Below, in pieces: positions 51,212 to 60,477 of a stretch of DNA of 64,000 bases. The DNA is from Mumia quercus. GTDB taxonomy: Bacteria > Actinomycetota > Actinomycetes > Propionibacteriales > Nocardioidaceae. How positions within the stretch are numbered: position 1 is the stretch's first letter; each line of letters begins with the position of its first letter. The notes below the pieces were generated by a model. It worked only from the letters and a program-made list of their open reading frames with translations. It had not been told where the DNA came from and ran no database searches. The DNA lies in NCBI RefSeq assembly GCF_025506335.1, contig NZ_JANZYO010000003.1, positions 186,001-250,000 of the forward strand, read 5' to 3'. The translations under genes were made by a program, and so were the position numbers.

Positions 51212-53032
51212 ATGAGGCTTCCGAGCATCACCCTCGCCGCTGCCCTGACCCTCACCGCGACCGGACTCGTCGGCGCCGCCCCCGCGCAGGCGCACCGACC
51301 CTCGCCGCCTCCTCAACCCACGCCCACGTCGTACGGCACGGGCGGGGCCGTCTCCTCGGTCGACGCGACCGCGAGCCGGGTCGGACGCGACGTGCTGGCG
51401 CGCGGCGGCAACGCGGCGGACGCCGCGGTCGCGATGGCGGCCACGCTCGGCGTCACCGAGCCGTACAGCGCGGGCATCGGGGGCGGAGGCTACTTCGTCT
51501 TCTACGACGCGAAGAAGCGCAAGGTCTCCACGATCGACGGCCGCGAGACCGCGCCGGCCGGGATCACGCCCGACGCGTTCATCGACCCGGCGACCGGTCA
51601 GCCGTACCGGTTCTCCCCGGAGCTCGTCTCCTCCGGCGTCGCTGTCGGCGTCCCCGGCACGGTCGCGACGTGGGACGCGGCGCTGAAGCGCTTCGGCAAG
51701 CGCAGCCTCGCCCGTTCGCTCGCCCCGGCGATCGAGGTCGCCCGCAAGGGCTTCCCGGTCGACCAGACGTTCCGGAGCCAGACCCTGGACAACAAGGCGC
51801 GGTTCGCGGCGTTCCCGGACACCGCCGCGCTCTTCCTGCCCGGCGGTGACGCGCCGCAGGTCGGCACCACCTTCCGCAACGCCGATCTCGCCCGTACGTA
51901 CGCCGCGATCGCCCAGCGTGGTCCCAGGGCGTTCTACCAGGGGGCGCTCGCCGGCGAGATCGCCGAGACCGTCCAGGCTCCGCCGAAGGACCCGGCCTCG
52001 GCCCTCCCCGCCCCGCCCGGGTCGATGACCACCGACGACCTCGCGTCGTACCGCGTCCGGCACCAGGCGCCGTCGAAGGTGAGCTACCGCGGGCACGACG
52101 TCTACTCGATGGCGCCGTCGAGCTCGGGCGGCACCACGGTCGGCGAGGCGCTGAACATCCTCGAGAACTACCGCCTCCGCGGCGGCTCCGGCACCGCGCA
52201 GAGCCTCCACCTCTTCCTGGAGGCCAGCGCGCACGCGTTCGCCGACCGCAACGCGTACGTCGGCGACCCGGCGTTCGTGGACGTCCCGACCAAGACGCTG
52301 CTGAGCCAGCGTTTCGCCGACTCGCGCGCCTGCGTGATCGACCCGACGAAGGCCGCGGTACGCCCGGTGGCGCCGGGTGCGCTCGACGGGCGCGGCTGCG
52401 GCACCGCCGCCCGTACGGAGAAGCCGGACACGGAGAACGTCTCGACCACCCACCTCTCGGTCGTCGACAAGTGGGGCAACGCCGTCGCGTACACGCTGAC
52501 GATCGAGCAGACCGGCGGCTCCGGCATCACGGTCCCCGGCCGCGGGTTCCTGCTGAACAACGAGCTGACCGACTTCAGCACGGTCTACGACGCGAACGAC
52601 CCGAACCGCATCCAGCCCGGCAAGCGCCCGCGCTCGTCGATGGCGCCGACGATCGTGGTCGACGGCGGCAAGGTGAAGTACGTCCTCGGCTCGCCCGGCG
52701 GTGCGACGATCATCACGACGGTGCTGCAGATCCTCGTCAACCGGATCGACCTGGGGATGACGCTTCCCGAGGCGGTCGCCGCCCCGCGCGCGTCGAGCCG
52801 CAACGCACCGACGACTCCTGCCGAGCCGTCCTTCATCGAGGCGTACGGGGCGGCGCTCGCGCCGTACCAGCAGCGTCTGGTGCCCTCCGGCGACGCGTTC
52901 ACGTCCGCGGCGGAGATCGGTGCCGCGGCGACGATCGAGGTCGGGCGGCGCGGCACGATGATCGCGGCGGCCGAGCCCGTACGACGTGGAGGTGGGACAG
53001 GGCTGGTGGTGCGTCCCCACCGCGGCCGGTAG
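51212..53032 (+). CDS. ggt: Gamma-glutamyltransferase, secreted
   Basis: An exported Ntn-hydrolase of 606 residues that hydrolyses or transfers gamma-glutamyl groups, for example from glutathione or polyglutamate. A Sec signal peptide (about 1-27, ending APAQA) is followed by a short Pro-rich stretch. The large-subunit pattern is ARGGNAADAAVAMAATLGVTEP. Autocleavage is expected before Thr412 in STTHLSVVDKWGNAVAYT, and SSMAPTIV and LGSPGGATIITTV lie in the small subunit. Actinobacteria of this type use mycothiol rather than glutathione, so the natural substrate may be an environmental gamma-glutamyl compound. Confidence 0.92.
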   Translation: MRLPSITLAAALTLTATGLVGAAPAQAHRPSPPPQPTPTSYGTGGAVSSVDATASRVGRDVLARGGNAADAAVAMAATLGVTEPYSAGIGGGGYFVFYDAKKRKVSTIDGRETAPAGITPDAFIDPATGQPYRFSPELVSSGVAVGVPGTVATWDAALKRFGKRSLARSLAPAIEVARKGFPVDQTFRSQTLDNKARFAAFPDTAALFLPGGDAPQVGTTFRNADLARTYAAIAQRGPRAFYQGALAGEIAETVQAPPKDPASALPAPPGSMTTDDLASYRVRHQAPSKVSYRGHDVYSMAPSSSGGTTVGEALNILENYRLRGGSGTAQSLHLFLEASAHAFADRNAYVGDPAFVDVPTKTLLSQRFADSRACVIDPTKAAVRPVAPGALDGRGCGTAARTEKPDTENVSTTHLSVVDKWGNAVAYTLTIEQTGGSGITVPGRGFLLNNELTDFSTVYDANDPNRIQPGKRPRSSMAPTIVVDGGKVKYVLGSPGGATIITTVLQILVNRIDLGMTLPEAVAAPRASSRNAPTTPAEPSFIEAYGAALAPYQQRLVPSGDAFTSAAEIGAAATIEVGRRGTMIAAAEPVRRGGGTGLVVRPHRGR

Positions 53033-53081
53033 GGGCGCGCCCGCCTGGGGACGAACGCCGCGGGCCGTCAGCGGCGCGACC

Positions 53082-53093
53082 TAGGCTTGACGG
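53082..53093 (+). promoter_or_regulatory. Leaderless promoter -10 of the SNF2 helicase gene
   Basis: TAGGCT at 53082-53087 is followed by six bases and GTG 53094. Confidence 0.55.
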
Positions 53094-56000
53094 GTGCTGA
53101 CCCTCGCCGACCTCGCCGACCGGGCCCTCCTGCGTCTGCACGTGGACGAGGGCACGATCGACCGCGGTGCGGCGTACGCCCGCCAGGGGTACGTGATCGA
53201 CCTCGACGTGGCGCGCAACCGGGACGGCTACGTGCTCCAGAGCAGCGTGGTCGGCAGCGGCGCGGCGACGTACCAGACGGTCGTCTCCGCCCGCCGCGAC
53301 CACGACGCGCCGGTCGAGCTCTACACGGCCTGCTCGTGCCCGGTCGGCCGGTTCTGCAAGCACGCGGTCGCGACCGTCCTGGTGGCGCACGCCCGCGAGG
53401 CCGCGCCGACGACGGTCGCGTCGGCGGCCTCCGGACCGACGTGGGAGCGGATCTTGGACGAGCTCGTCGCCGACGTCGGCGACGACGCAGGCGCTGCCCC
53501 AGCGCCCCGTACGGCCGTCGGCGCGCTGGCGCTGCGCTTCGAGGTGACGCCGCCGCGCTTCGAGGAGCGGCGGTTCGGACGGGCCGCGCCCACGTCGCGC
53601 CGGCCGTCGCTGCGGCTGCGCCCGGTGACCCGCGGCCGACGAGGCGACTGGATCAAGTCGGGAGTCGGGTGGCGGGACCTCATCGTCGCCGATCCGCGAG
53701 ACGGCCGGTTCGTGCCCGAGCACGTCGACGTGCTGCGGGCGATCCACGGCACGCACCGCGCGCGGATGTCGTACGGGTTCGGCTCGGAGGACACGCTCGC
53801 CCTCGGCAAGCTGGGCGCGTCGCTGTGGCGGCTGCTGCGCGAGGCCCACGAGGTCGGGCTGCCGCTGGTCGCCTCCGGGTTCGCCGACGTCCGGGTCGCC
53901 GCCCAGCCCGCCCGGCTCTCGATGGACGCGCAGTCCGACGGCGACGGGGGAGCGGTGCTCCTCGCGGGTGCCGGGGTCGGCGGGGCCTGGGTGCCTGCGG
54001 AGGACGCGACCCTGCTCGGCTCGCCCGAGCACGGGGTCGCGCTCTGGGAGGGCGACGGCGACGAGGCCGTGGTGACGCTCGCTCCCCTCGACCGGACGCC
54101 GACGCCTGCCGTGCGCGAGCTCTTCACCACGGGCCGCCAGGTCGCGGTGCCGCGCGAGGGCATGGACGACCTGCTCCACACGTACCTTCCGCGGGTACGC
54201 CGGCTCGTCGAGGTGACCTCGCGCGACGACTCGGTGGCGGTCCCCGACCCGCCCGTGCCTCACCTCGTCCTCGCCGTGTCGTGGGTGGGCGGCCACGAGG
54301 TGCGCCTGGCGTGGTCGTGGCACTACCGGACGCCGGGGACCGGCCAGACCGTCCGGGTCTTCGGGCTGGACGAGGAGCCGGCCCCGTACGGCGTGCGTGA
54401 CGAGAGCCTCGAGCGCGACGCCCTCGACCGGCTGGTGCTCGACGACGCCGCCTCGGTGCTGCTGCTGCGCGCGGGCACCGCGGGGCCCCGCCCGTACGCG
54501 GAGCTGGTGCTGCGCGAGATGGACGCGGTCCGGTTCGCCGAGGAGATCCTCCCCGCGCTGCAGCGCCACCCCGCGTTCGAGGTCCACGCCGACGGTCAGC
54601 CGCAGTTCCGCGAGGTGCTCGGCAAGCCCGAGATCCAGTTCACCGCGGCGCCGGCCCCGTCAGGCCGTACGGACTGGCTCGACCTCGAGGTCGTCGTCAC
54701 CATCGGCGGCCGCCAGGTCGGGCTCGCGACCATCATCGAGGCGATCGCGACGGGCCAGGACAAGATCCTGCTGCACCAGACAGAGCGCAAGGGCACGTAC
54801 CTCTACGTCTCGGTCGACCACCCCGAGCTCGATGCGCTCGCCCGGATGCTCGCGGACGCGCGCGCCCTCGACGACCGCCCCCGTGACGAGTCGACGATGA
54901 GCGTCGCCACGCAGGCCTTCGACCTGTGGGAGGAGCTGGACGAGCTCGGCGTCGTGGACGTGGAGGCGGCGCGCTGGGTCGCGCTCGCGCGCCGGCTCGC
55001 CGGTCGAGACGGCGTCCCCGAGGCGGCCGTGCCGGTCGGCCTGAAAGCAACCCTGCGCCCGTACCAGCGCGACGGGTTCTCGTGGCTCGCCTTCCTCGCC
55101 GAGCACAGCCTCGGCGGCATCCTGGCCGACGACATGGGCCTCGGCAAGACGCTGCAGGCGCTCGCGCTGATTGCCCACGTCCGCGAGCGTGAGCCCGACG
55201 CGCCGCCGTTCCTCGTGGTCGCCCCGACCAGCGTCGTCGGGACGTGGGCGAACGAGGCCGCCGCCTTCGCGCCCGACCTCGACGTGCGGACGGTGACCGA
55301 GTCCGCGGCACGCCGCCGGCAGCCGCTCGACGAGGTGGCCGCAGGCGCCGACGTCGTCGTGACCTCGTACACGCTGCTGCGGCTCGAGGCCGACGCGTAC
55401 GCGCGCCTGTCGTGGTCGGGTCGCATCCTCGACGAGGCGCAGGCGGTCAAGAACCACCGCGGCAAGACCTACCAGGCCGTACGCCGGGTCGAGGCGCCGT
55501 TCAGCCTCGCCATCACCGGCACCCCGGTCGAGAACGACCTCATGGAGCTGTGGTCCCTACTGTCGCTGACGGCGCCCGGGCTCTTCCCGTACCCGCTCCA
55601 GTTCGCCCAGACGGTCGCTCAGCCGATCGAGAAGGGCGGTGACGCCGAGCAGCTCGCGCGGTTGCGGCGGCGGATCCGCCCGATCGTGCTGCGGCGCACC
55701 AAGGAGCTCGTCGCCTCCGACCTGCCGCCCAAGCAGGAGCAGGTGCTCGCGGTCGCGCTCTCGGCGCGGCACCGCAAGGTCTACGACACGCATCTCCAGC
55801 GCGAGCGCCAGCGGATCCTCGGCCTGCTCGCCGACGCCGGCGACGACGAGGTGGCGTTGCGGCGGCACCGGGTCACGATCTTCGCGGCGCTCACCCGTCT
55901 GCGGCAGCTCGCTCTCGACGCGGGCCTCGTCGACCCGGCGTACGACGCGATCGGGTCCGCCAAGGTCGACCTGCTCGTCGAGCACGTGCGCGAGCTCGCC

Positions 56001-56498
56001 GCCGAGGGCCACCGGGCGCTGGTCTTCAGCCAGTTCACGACGTTCCTGCGACGTGTCCAGGACCGGCTCGAGCACGAAGGCTTCACGACGTCCTACCTCG
56101 ACGGCAGCACGCGCGACCGCGGTGCGGTGATCGACGGCTTCAAGAACGGCGACGACCCCGTCTTCCTGATCAGCCTCAAGGCGGGAGGAGTCGGGCTCAC
56201 GCTGACCGAGGCCGACTACGTCTTCGTGCTCGACCCCTGGTGGAACCCTGCCGTCGAGGCCCAGGCCGTGGACCGCGCCCACCGGATCGGGCAGGAGTCA
56301 CCGGTGATGGTCTACCGGCTCGTCGCGACCGGCACGATCGAGGAGAAGGTCGTCGAGCTCAAGGACCGCAAGGCCGAGCTGGTCGCGAGCGTGCTGGACG
56401 GCGGCGCGTCGGCGGGCAGGCTGAGCGCCGACGACCTCGCGGCGCTGCTGGGCGACGACGGCGGCGACGACGGGGTCAGCGGTCGTCGGTCGCCGTGA
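53094..56498 (+). CDS. SNF2-family helicase with N-terminal SWIM zinc finger
   Basis: A DNA-dependent ATPase of 1134 residues. The SWIM finger is Cys80, Cys82, Cys88 and His90 in [13 protein letters not shown] long middle domain typical of bacterial SNF2 proteins follows. The motor has [14 protein letters not shown] near 675-690, [14 protein letters not shown] (DEAQ box) and [18 protein letters not shown]. The C-terminal motor lobe has [17 protein letters not shown] and [20 protein letters not shown]. Such proteins act in transcription recycling or DNA repair. The 3' end overlaps the convergent menF gene by 23 bases. Confidence 0.9.
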   Translation: MLTLADLADRALLRLHVDEGTIDRGAAYARQGYVIDLDVARNRDGYVLQSSVVGSGAATYQTVVSARRDHDAPVELYTACSCPVGRFCKHAVATVLVAHAREAAPTTVASAASGPTWERILDELVADVGDDAGAAPAPRTAVGALALRFEVTPPRFEERRFGRAAPTSRRPSLRLRPVTRGRRGDWIKSGVGWRDLIVADPRDGRFVPEHVDVLRAIHGTHRARMSYGFGSEDTLALGKLGASLWRLLREAHEVGLPLVASGFADVRVAAQPARLSMDAQSDGDGGAVLLAGAGVGGAWVPAEDATLLGSPEHGVALWEGDGDEAVVTLAPLDRTPTPAVRELFTTGRQVAVPREGMDDLLHTYLPRVRRLVEVTSRDDSVAVPDPPVPHLVLAVSWVGGHEVRLAWSWHYRTPGTGQTVRVFGLDEEPAPYGVRDESLERDALDRLVLDDAASVLLLRAGTAGPRPYAELVLREMDAVRFAEEILPALQRHPAFEVHADGQPQFREVLGKPEIQFTAAPAPSGRTDWLDLEVVVTIGGRQVGLATIIEAIATGQDKILLHQTERKGTYLYVSVDHPELDALARMLADARALDDRPRDESTMSVATQAFDLWEELDELGVVDVEAARWVALARRLAGRDGVPEAAVPVGLKATLRPYQRDGFSWLAFLAEHSLGGILADDMGLGKTLQALALIAHVREREPDAPPFLVVAPTSVVGTWANEAAAFAPDLDVRTVTESAARRRQPLDEVAAGADVVVTSYTLLRLEADAYARLSWSGRILDEAQAVKNHRGKTYQAVRRVEAPFSLAITGTPVENDLMELWSLLSLTAPGLFPYPLQFAQTVAQPIEKGGDAEQLARLRRRIRPIVLRRTKELVASDLPPKQEQVLAVALSARHRKVYDTHLQRERQRILGLLADAGDDEVALRRHRVTIFAALTRLRQLALDAGLVDPAYDAIGSAKVDLLVEHVRELAAEGHRALVFSQFTTFLRRVQDRLEHEGFTTSYLDGSTRDRGAVIDGFKNGDDPVFLISLKAGGVGLTLTEADYVFVLDPWWNPAVEAQAVDRAHRIGQESPVMVYRLVATGTIEEKVVELKDRKAELVASVLDGGASAGRLSADDLAALLGDDGGDDGVSGRRSP

Positions 56499-57783
56499 GC
56501 GCGTCGCGGACCGGCACGAGCTTGGCCTGCGACTCCGCGAGCTCGGCCTCCGGGTCGGAGTCGGCGACGATCCCGCATCCGGCGAACAGGCGGACGCGCG
56601 CGCCCTCGTACTCCGCCGAGCGCAGCGCGATGCCCCACTCGCCGTCACCGGCGGCGTCGATCCAGCCAACCGGCGCGGCGTAGCGGCCCCGGTCCAGCTC
56701 CTCGATCTCGTCGATGAGCGCGAGCGCCTCTGCGCGGGGCGTCCCGCCGACCGCCGCCGACGGGTGCAGCGCGGCGGCGAGGTCGAGCGCAGACGCCGAC
56801 TCGTGCTCGGCGTCCACGACCCCCGCGACGTCGGTGGCGAGGTGCATGACGTTGGGGAGGTGGAGGACGAACGGCGCCTCGGGCACGTTCATCGACGAGC
56901 AGTACGGCTCCAGCGCGTCGGCGACCGAGCGCACCGCGTACTCGTGCTCCTCGAGGTCCTTGCTCGACCGCGCGAGCGAGCCGGCGAGGGCGAGGTCGCG
57001 GGAGTCGTCGCCCGTACGCCGGATCGTCCCGGCGAGCACGCGAGAGGTGACGAGGCCGCGCTCGCGCCGCACCAGCATCTCCGGTGTCGCGCCGAACAGG
57101 CGGTCGACGTGGAACGTCCAGCAGTTGGGGTAGGTCGCGGCGAGCCGGCGCAGCGGCGCGCGGACGTCGAGGGGGGCGGAGAGCTCGGCGACGAGGTCAC
57201 GGGCGAGGACCACCTTGTCGAGGTCGCCGGCCTCGATCCGTCGGACGGCCTCGGACACGATCGACTCCCACCGGGCGCCGGAGGTCGAGCCGTCGGCGAA
57301 CGCGACGTCCTGCGGGACGACGGGGTCGTCGGTGGGGCGGACCGGAGGCGCCGGCGCAAGGGCCGACTCGCGGATCGTCGTGACCCACGTCGTGCCGCCT
57401 CGTCGTCCCACGATCACGCTCGGCACGACGAGGACGGAGCTGCCGCCTGCCCGGCCGCGGGTGGCGCCGGACGAGCTCGTGAACGCGAACGACCCGAAGG
57501 CCACCAGTCCCGTACCCGCGACCTCGACCTTGTCGCGTACGACGGCGTGCGCGGAGATCTCGCGCCACCACGCGCTGGCCTCGCGGAAGCGTCCGTCCCC
57601 GCTCGTCTCGAGCCGTGCCGCCTCGCCCCAGGCCACGAGTCCGTCGCCGTCGCGGACCCACGCCAGGCCGCCCTCGGCAGGCAGCAGATGAGTCAGGGGG
57701 ACGTCCAGCGAGGAGGGGTCGAGCGGGACCGTCTGGGCCACGAGACGGAGCGGTCCCTGGAGGGGCACGACGGTGTCGGTCAC
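56476..57783 (-). CDS. menF: Isochorismate synthase
   Basis: A chorismate-utilising enzyme of 435 residues that makes isochorismate for MenD. The catalytic C-terminal half has [43 protein letters not shown] and the family hallmark [19 protein letters not shown] near the end. The frame is open a further 975 bases upstream, but that runs antisense through menG. GTG 57783, seven bases after TACCCT, is the sensible start. An EntC-type siderophore role is possible, but no siderophore genes are near and menG is divergent, so menaquinone is favoured. It overlaps the SNF2 gene end. Confidence 0.88.
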   Translation of the reverse strand: MTDTVVPLQGPLRLVAQTVPLDPSSLDVPLTHLLPAEGGLAWVRDGDGLVAWGEAARLETSGDGRFREASAWWREISAHAVVRDKVEVAGTGLVAFGSFAFTSSSGATRGRAGGSSVLVVPSVIVGRRGGTTWVTTIRESALAPAPPVRPTDDPVVPQDVAFADGSTSGARWESIVSEAVRRIEAGDLDKVVLARDLVAELSAPLDVRAPLRRLAATYPNCWTFHVDRLFGATPEMLVRRERGLVTSRVLAGTIRRTGDDSRDLALAGSLARSSKDLEEHEYAVRSVADALEPYCSSMNVPEAPFVLHLPNVMHLATDVAGVVDAEHESASALDLAAALHPSAAVGGTPRAEALALIDEIEELDRGRYAAPVGWIDAAGDGEWGIALRSAEYEGARVRLFAGCGIVADSDPEAELAESQAKLVPVRDALTATDDR

Positions 57784-57843
57784 GTCAGCCAGGGTACGAC
57801 CCGTGACATCGTGGCCGCCGCGGTGCGTGACACAGTGGGGCTC
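57784..57843. promoter_or_regulatory. Divergent leaderless promoters of menF and menG
   Basis: For menF the minus-strand TACCCT is at 57796-57791, seven bases before GTG 57783. For menG, CACAGT is at 57831-57836, seven bases before GTG 57844. Only 34 bases separate the two hexamers, so RNA polymerases at the two promoters would exclude each other. Confidence 0.5.
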
Positions 57844-58542
57844 GTGAGCCGAGCGAGCCTGGACAAGCAGCCCCACGAGGTCGCGTCGATGTTCGACGCC
57901 GTCGCACGTCGCTACGACCTGACCAACGACGTGCTGTCGTTGGGCCAGGACCGTGCGTGGCGCCGCCGCGTCCGTGCGCTCGTGGGAGCTCGTGCGGGGG
58001 AGAGAGTGCTCGATCTCGCCGCCGGCACCGGCACCTCGTCGGTGCCCTTCGCCGAGGACGGGGCGTACGTCGTCCCGTGCGACTTCAGCCTGGGCATGCT
58101 GCGTGAGGGCAAGCGCCACCACGCCGCCCTGCCGTTCACCGCCGGCGACGGGATGCGTCTCCCGTTCGCCGACGAGACCTTCGACGCGGTCACGATCTCG
58201 TTCGGGCTGCGCAACGTCTACGAGCCGGCGGTCGCGCTCGAGGAGATGCTGCGCGTCACCAAGCCGGGCGGGCGGTTGGTGGTCTGCGAGTTCAGCCACC
58301 CCACGTTCGCGCCCTTCCGGAAGGTCTACCTCGAGTACCTGATGCGGGCGCTCCCGCCGGTCGCCCGCGCCGTCTCGTCCAACCCCGACTCGTACGTGTA
58401 CCTCGCCGAGTCGATCATGTCGTGGCCCGACCAGCTGGGTCTCGCGAAGGTCATCGCGGAGACCGGTTGGGGCCCCGTCCGCTGGGAGAACCTCTCCGGC
58501 GGCATCGTCGCGCTCCACACCGCCACCAAGCCCACCCCCTGA
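57844..58542 (+). CDS. menG: Demethylmenaquinone methyltransferase
   Basis: A SAM-dependent methyltransferase of 232 residues (UbiE/MenG) performing the last methylation of menaquinone. The family opening [25 protein letters not shown] is present. SAM motif I is [27 protein letters not shown] follows, and the C-terminal VCEFSHP and [12 protein letters not shown] are typical. GTG 57844 is chosen from the leaderless spacing and the family N terminus. It is divergent from menF and 282 bases upstream of nuoA, the dehydrogenase complex that reduces the menaquinone. Confidence 0.92.
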   Translation: MSRASLDKQPHEVASMFDAVARRYDLTNDVLSLGQDRAWRRRVRALVGARAGERVLDLAAGTGTSSVPFAEDGAYVVPCDFSLGMLREGKRHHAALPFTAGDGMRLPFADETFDAVTISFGLRNVYEPAVALEEMLRVTKPGGRLVVCEFSHPTFAPFRKVYLEYLMRALPPVARAVSSNPDSYVYLAESIMSWPDQLGLAKVIAETGWGPVRWENLSGGIVALHTATKPTP

Positions 58543-58544
58543 CG

Positions 58545-58632
58545 GCGAGAGACCTCCCGCCCACCGGCGAGAGACCCCTCGCGTATCCGCGAGAGGCCTA
58601 GGTCTCTCGTGTCCACAGCGGGGGTCTCTCGC
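58545..58632. repeat. Intergenic GCGAGAGACC repeat cluster 2
   Basis: Direct copies of GCGAGAGACC lie at 58545-58554 and 58567-58576. Inverted copies lie at 58601-58609 (partial) and 58623-58632, the last an exact complement of the decamer. A small hairpin pairs 58590-58595 with 58604-58609. The 14-mer at 58567-58580 is identical to one at 29366-29379. The cluster begins two bases after the menG stop and may act as its terminator. Confidence 0.85.
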
Positions 58633-58740
58633 GAGCGGAATTACGCAACGCATTCTGCGCGGAAACGCTGTCTGACCAGCGTTCTCAGGGGCCCGATGTG
58701 AGGTCGGCCACCCCCTGTCGTGGACACTCCTGACGCGTGG

Positions 58741-58819
58741 CATAGTGACGTGAAACACAGCAACTCACTTGCCAGTGAGGGCCTGTGGACCGGCTCGTGA
58801 AGGTTTTCACGAAGGGAGG
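58741..58819 (+). promoter_or_regulatory. nuo operon leader: putative -10, two hairpins and a Shine-Dalgarno
   Basis: CATAGT at 58741-58746 is a candidate -10. The following leader holds CTCACT-TGCC-AGTGAG (58764-58779, perfect 6-base stem). It also holds TCGTGAA-GGTT-TTCACGA (58795-58812, perfect 7-base stem), ending directly before the Shine-Dalgarno AAGGGAGG at 58812-58819, in front of GTG 58825. The second hairpin could shield or present the ribosome site, or be a protein operator. Confidence 0.5.
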
Positions 58820-58824
58820 ATGCG

Positions 58825-59184
58825 GTGACCGAGTACACCCCGATCCTGGTGCTCGCCGCCATCTCGGGAGCATTCGCGGTTTTCTCCGTGCTGATCGCTC
58901 CGTTGACGGGGCCCAAGCGCTACAACCGCGCCAAGGTCGACTCGTACGAGTGCGGCATCGAGCCGTCGCCCCAGGCGGCCGGCGGCGGACGCATCCCGGT
59001 GAAGTACTTCATCACCGCGATGCTCTTCATCATCTTCGACGTGGAGATCATCTTCCTCTACCCCTTCGCGGTCGAGTTCGATCTTCTCGGCTGGTTCGGC
59101 ATCGTCGAGATGCTGCTGTTCATCGCGACGGTCTTCGTCGCGTACGTGTACGTCTGGCGCCGCGGCGGACTGGAGTGGGACTGA
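58825..59184 (+). CDS. nuoA: NADH-quinone oxidoreductase subunit A
   Basis: A small membrane subunit of complex I with 119 residues and three transmembrane helices (about 7-29, 63-85 and 90-112). Between the first two is the loop [15 protein letters not shown] with the conserved cysteine (YECG), and then [23 protein letters not shown]. It starts with GTG after a strong GGGAGG. It opens the nuo operon, with a 1-base gap to nuoB. Confidence 0.95.
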   Translation: MTEYTPILVLAAISGAFAVFSVLIAPLTGPKRYNRAKVDSYECGIEPSPQAAGGGRIPVKYFITAMLFIIFDVEIIFLYPFAVEFDLLGWFGIVEMLLFIATVFVAYVYVWRRGGLEWD

Positions 59185-59185
59185 C

Positions 59186-59740
59186 ATGGGTCTGGAGGAG
59201 AAGCTCCCGAGCGGAGTCCTGCTGACGACCGTCGAGGGACTCGCGGGGTACTTCCGCAAGGCATCGTTCTGGCCGGCGACGTTCGGCCTCGCGTGCTGCG
59301 CGATCGAGATGATGGAGTTCGGCGCGCCGAAGTACGACTCGTCGCGCTTCGGCATGGAGGTCTTCCGCGCCTCGCCGCGCCAGGCCGACCTGATGATCGT
59401 CGCCGGCCGGGTGAGCCAGAAGATGGCGCCGGTCCTGCGGCAGATCTACGACCAGATGGCCAATCCCAAGTACGTGCTCGCGATGGGTGTCTGTGCGAGC
59501 TCGGGCGGGATGTTCAACAACTACGCGATCGTCCAGGGCGTCGACCACATCGTCCCGGTCGACATGTACCTGCCGGGCTGCCCGCCCCGTCCCGAGATGC
59601 TCATCGACGCGATCATGAAGCTCCACGACAAGATCCAGCACACCAAGCTCGGCGCCCACCGCGCGGCCGAGATCGCCTCCGACGAGAAGGTCGCCCTCGA
59701 GGCCGTCCCGACGTCGGCGATGAAGGGGCTGCTGCGATGA
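59186..59740 (+). CDS. nuoB: NADH-quinone oxidoreductase subunit B
   Basis: A peripheral complex I subunit of 184 residues carrying iron-sulfur cluster N2, the last electron carrier before menaquinone. Cluster ligands are Cys37 and Cys38 in [11 protein letters not shown], Cys103 in GVCASSGG and Cys132 in [10 protein letters not shown]. The length is usual for the actinobacterial protein. The stop overlaps the nuoC start by four bases. Confidence 0.96.
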   Translation: MGLEEKLPSGVLLTTVEGLAGYFRKASFWPATFGLACCAIEMMEFGAPKYDSSRFGMEVFRASPRQADLMIVAGRVSQKMAPVLRQIYDQMANPKYVLAMGVCASSGGMFNNYAIVQGVDHIVPVDMYLPGCPPRPEMLIDAIMKLHDKIQHTKLGAHRAAEIASDEKVALEAVPTSAMKGLLR

Positions 59741-60477
59741 GCGACGTCCCCACCGGCGGCACGCAGGAGCCGAGCAGCACGGCGGTCGGCGGCGAGGAGG
59801 TCGTGCCGTCGGAGGCGCGCACCCTCGAGGTCGTCGAGGTCCGCGAGGGCATGTTCGGCGTGCACGGCACCGGCGACACGTCGGGGTACGGAGGCCTGCA
59901 GCGCCCGGTCGCGATGCCGGCGGCCTCGCGCCGTCCGTTCGGCGGCTGGTACGACGACGTCGCGGACCAGCTGGAGCGCCTCCTCGGCGAGGAGATCGGG
60001 AGCGGCGCGATCGAGTCGGTCGTCGCCGACCGTGACGAGCTGACGCTCCACGTCCGCCGCGAGCGCATCCGCGAGGTGTGCCAGCACCTGCGCGACGACC
60101 CGGCCCTGCGCTTCGAGCTGTGCAGCGGCATCTCCGGCGTGCACTTCCCGCACGAGATCGGCCGCGAGTTCCACGCCGTCTACCACCTGCTGTCGATGAC
60201 CCACAACCGGCGCATCCGCCTCGAGGTCGCCGTGCCGGACTCCGACCCGCACATCGAGTCGGTGGTCTCGGTCTACCCGACCGCCGACTGGCACGAGCGC
60301 GAGACGTGGGACTTCTTCGGGATCGTCTTCGACGGCCACCCGGCCCTCACCCGCATCCTCATGCCCGACGACTGGCCGGGCCACCCTCAGCGCAAGGACT
60401 ACCCGCTCGGCGGAATCCCCGTCGAGTACAAGGGCGCAACCGTCCCACCGCCGGACGAGCGGAGGTCGTACTCGTGA
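59737..60477 (+). CDS. nuoC: NADH-quinone oxidoreductase subunit C
   Basis: A 30-kDa-type peripheral complex I subunit of 246 residues contributing to the quinone module with NuoD. The C-terminal half carries the family pattern [24 protein letters not shown] and [20 protein letters not shown]. The first 60 or so residues are a polar, low-complexity extension not essential to the fold. ATG 59737 overlaps the nuoB stop (ATGA), and the end overlaps nuoD (GTGA). Confidence 0.95.
   Translation: MSDVPTGGTQEPSSTAVGGEEVVPSEARTLEVVEVREGMFGVHGTGDTSGYGGLQRPVAMPAASRRPFGGWYDDVADQLERLLGEEIGSGAIESVVADRDELTLHVRRERIREVCQHLRDDPALRFELCSGISGVHFPHEIGREFHAVYHLLSMTHNRRIRLEVAVPDSDPHIESVVSVYPTADWHERETWDFFGIVFDGHPALTRILMPDDWPGHPQRKDYPLGGIPVEYKGATVPPPDERRSYS

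Noticed and set aside
58699-58712. A TGAGG-N4-CCACC sequence upstream of nuoA resembling the fas operator
   Set aside because: Only one half-site is good, the other has mismatches, and there is no paired site or promoter overlap. It is probably chance.
57784-58758. A 325-residue N-terminal extension of menF
   Set aside because: It is antisense to menG, and a leaderless -10 marks GTG 57783 as the real start.
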